Shown here one piece after another: positions 5,117-5,709 of a DNA stretch of 5,709 bases. Source of the DNA: Verrucomicrobiota bacterium (GTDB lineage Bacteria > Verrucomicrobiota > Verrucomicrobiia > Chthoniobacterales > UBA10450); NCBI GenBank assembly GCA_003219355.1, contig QHOQ01000127.1, positions 1 to 5,709 of the forward strand, written 5' to 3'. Each line of letters begins with the position of its first letter. Positions within the stretch are counted from its first letter, which is position 1. The notes beneath the pieces are model-generated. The model was not told the origin of the DNA. It searched no databases and was given only the letters and a program-made list of their open reading frames with translations. The position numbers were made by a program, and so were the translations under genes.

Positions 5117-5512
5117 TTAGACTTTGCCCGCTTTGGCTTCCGGGTTGCGGATGACGCCCACTGTCTTGCGCGGGCCTTTGCGGGTCCGGGCATTTGTCGA
5201 TGTCCGCTGACCGCGCACGGGCAGTCCCCGCCGGTGGCGGATACCGCGATAAGAATTGATCGCCTGCAAACGCTTCAAATTGCCCTGCACTTCGCGGCGC
5301 AGATCGCCCTCGATCGCGATCTTGTTGTTTGTGATCGCGTGAATGATTTCGTTCAATTGCTGCGGCGTAAGATTCTTTGCACGCAAGTTCGGGTCGATAT
5401 TGGTCTGCTCGAGAATGCGCCTGGCGGTGCTCAAGCCGATCCCATAAATGTAGGTGAGGGACGCCTCGATGCGTTTGTCGGCTGGAATTTCAACTCCTAG
5501 CAATCTGGGCAT
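5117..5512 (-). CDS. rpsM: 30S ribosomal protein S13
   Basis: 131 residues, close to the usual 115-130. S13 is in the 30S head, contacts the 50S subunit across bridge B1, and its basic tail reaches the P-site tRNA. Visible signatures are MPRLLGVEIPADKRIEASLT (1-20), YIYGIGLSTARRIL (21-34) in the helix-turn-helix region, LRREVQGNLKRLQAINSYRG (71-90), and the strongly conserved RHRRGLPVRGQRTSTNARTR (92-111) followed by KGPRKTVG. The start is fixed by the conserved N-terminus. The 36-base spacer to rpmJ shows no clear Shine-Dalgarno: CATCTCACC directly precedes the ATG. Translation may depend on coupling or on an A/T-rich leader, which is inference. Confidence 0.98.
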   Translation of the reverse strand: MPRLLGVEIPADKRIEASLTYIYGIGLSTARRILEQTNIDPNLRAKNLTPQQLNEIIHAITNNKIAIEGDLRREVQGNLKRLQAINSYRGIRHRRGLPVRGQRTSTNARTRKGPRKTVGVIRNPEAKAGKV

Positions 5513-5548
5513 GGTGAGATGGTCAAAATGTTAATTGCTGAAATAAAA

Positions 5549-5662
5549 TCATCCCTGACGCTGTTTATGGCGCGGGTTCTTGCAGATCACGCGCACCACG
5601 TTCTTGCGCTTCACGATCTTGCAACTGGCACAAAGCCTTTTCACTGATGGTCGTACTTTCAT
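5549..5662 (-). CDS. rpmJ: 50S ribosomal protein L36 (zinc-binding form)
   Basis: 37 residues, starting MKVRPSVKRLCASCKIVKR and ending CKNPRHKQRQG. L36 is the smallest 50S protein and stabilises 23S rRNA. The zinc ligands are all present: C11, C14, C27 and H32 (C-X2-C-X12-C-X4-H), so this is the zinc-dependent C+ type. Its position directly before rpsM is the classical arrangement (often following infA, map or secY, which would lie beyond the right edge). Only a weak GCGGA sits four bases before the ATG. Confidence 0.97.
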   Translation of the reverse strand: MKVRPSVKRLCASCKIVKRKNVVRVICKNPRHKQRQG

Positions 5663-5678
5663 AATCCGCGAAATGGAA

Positions 5679-5700
5679 AACGCGGAGACATCTCCGCGTT
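5679..5700. terminator. Perfect inverted repeat upstream of rpmJ
   Basis: Arms AACGCGGAGA (5679-5688) and TCTCCGCGTT (5691-5700) are perfect reverse complements separated by two bases; as RNA this is a nine-pair GC-rich stem with a four-base loop. On the minus strand it is followed by a short T run (GTTTTCC) and lies 16 bp before the rpmJ ATG. It could be an intrinsic terminator or attenuator between an upstream gene and rpmJ, or an operator dyad. Read on the plus strand it is followed by TTGTCATTTTT at the window edge, so a bidirectional function is possible. Confidence 0.5.
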
Positions 5701-5709
5701 GTCATTTTT

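Overview
The window looks like a chromosomal segment from a Gram-negative bacterium, most likely Verrucomicrobiota. This rests on remembered resemblance, not a search: a cysteine-free S4 starting MGRYTGPKTKVSRRYG, an S11 with a long Lys/Ala/Pro/Glu-rich head, and weak or absent Shine-Dalgarno sequences before the ribosomal genes. Acidobacteriota is the main alternative, because the DUF3300 and DUF2950 families are also common there.

Right part (about 3795-5709, minus strand): the start of the alpha ribosomal-protein operon in canonical order, rpmJ (L36), rpsM (S13), rpsK (S11), rpsD (S4). A perfect GC-rich inverted repeat lies upstream of rpmJ. The rpsK-rpsD spacer is almost entirely a five-copy 8-bp tandem repeat. 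rpoA and rplQ, which normally follow rpsD, are not here.

Middle (about 2656-3794): a small secreted beta-rich protein gene (minus strand) with a well-formed sigma70-type promoter. Downstream of it, on the same strand, is a 19-codon remnant of a diverged paralogue's C-terminus. The rest of the 401-bp convergent intergenic region has a probable terminator for the plus-strand gene and no convincing gene.

Left part (1-2655): a small exported protein of unknown function (plus strand, 2200-2655) faces away from a minus-strand pair. The pair is a DUF3300 protein with a repetitive Gly/Arg-rich tail and, 24 bp downstream, a DUF2950 protein cut by the window edge. The divergent spacer carries two adjacent hairpins whose wobble pairs fit an RNA made in the DUF3300 direction. 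All four non-ribosomal proteins have apparent signal peptides, so this half looks like an envelope or secreted-protein locus next to a housekeeping ribosomal operon. No CRISPR array, insertion sequence, tRNA, rRNA or phage gene was seen.
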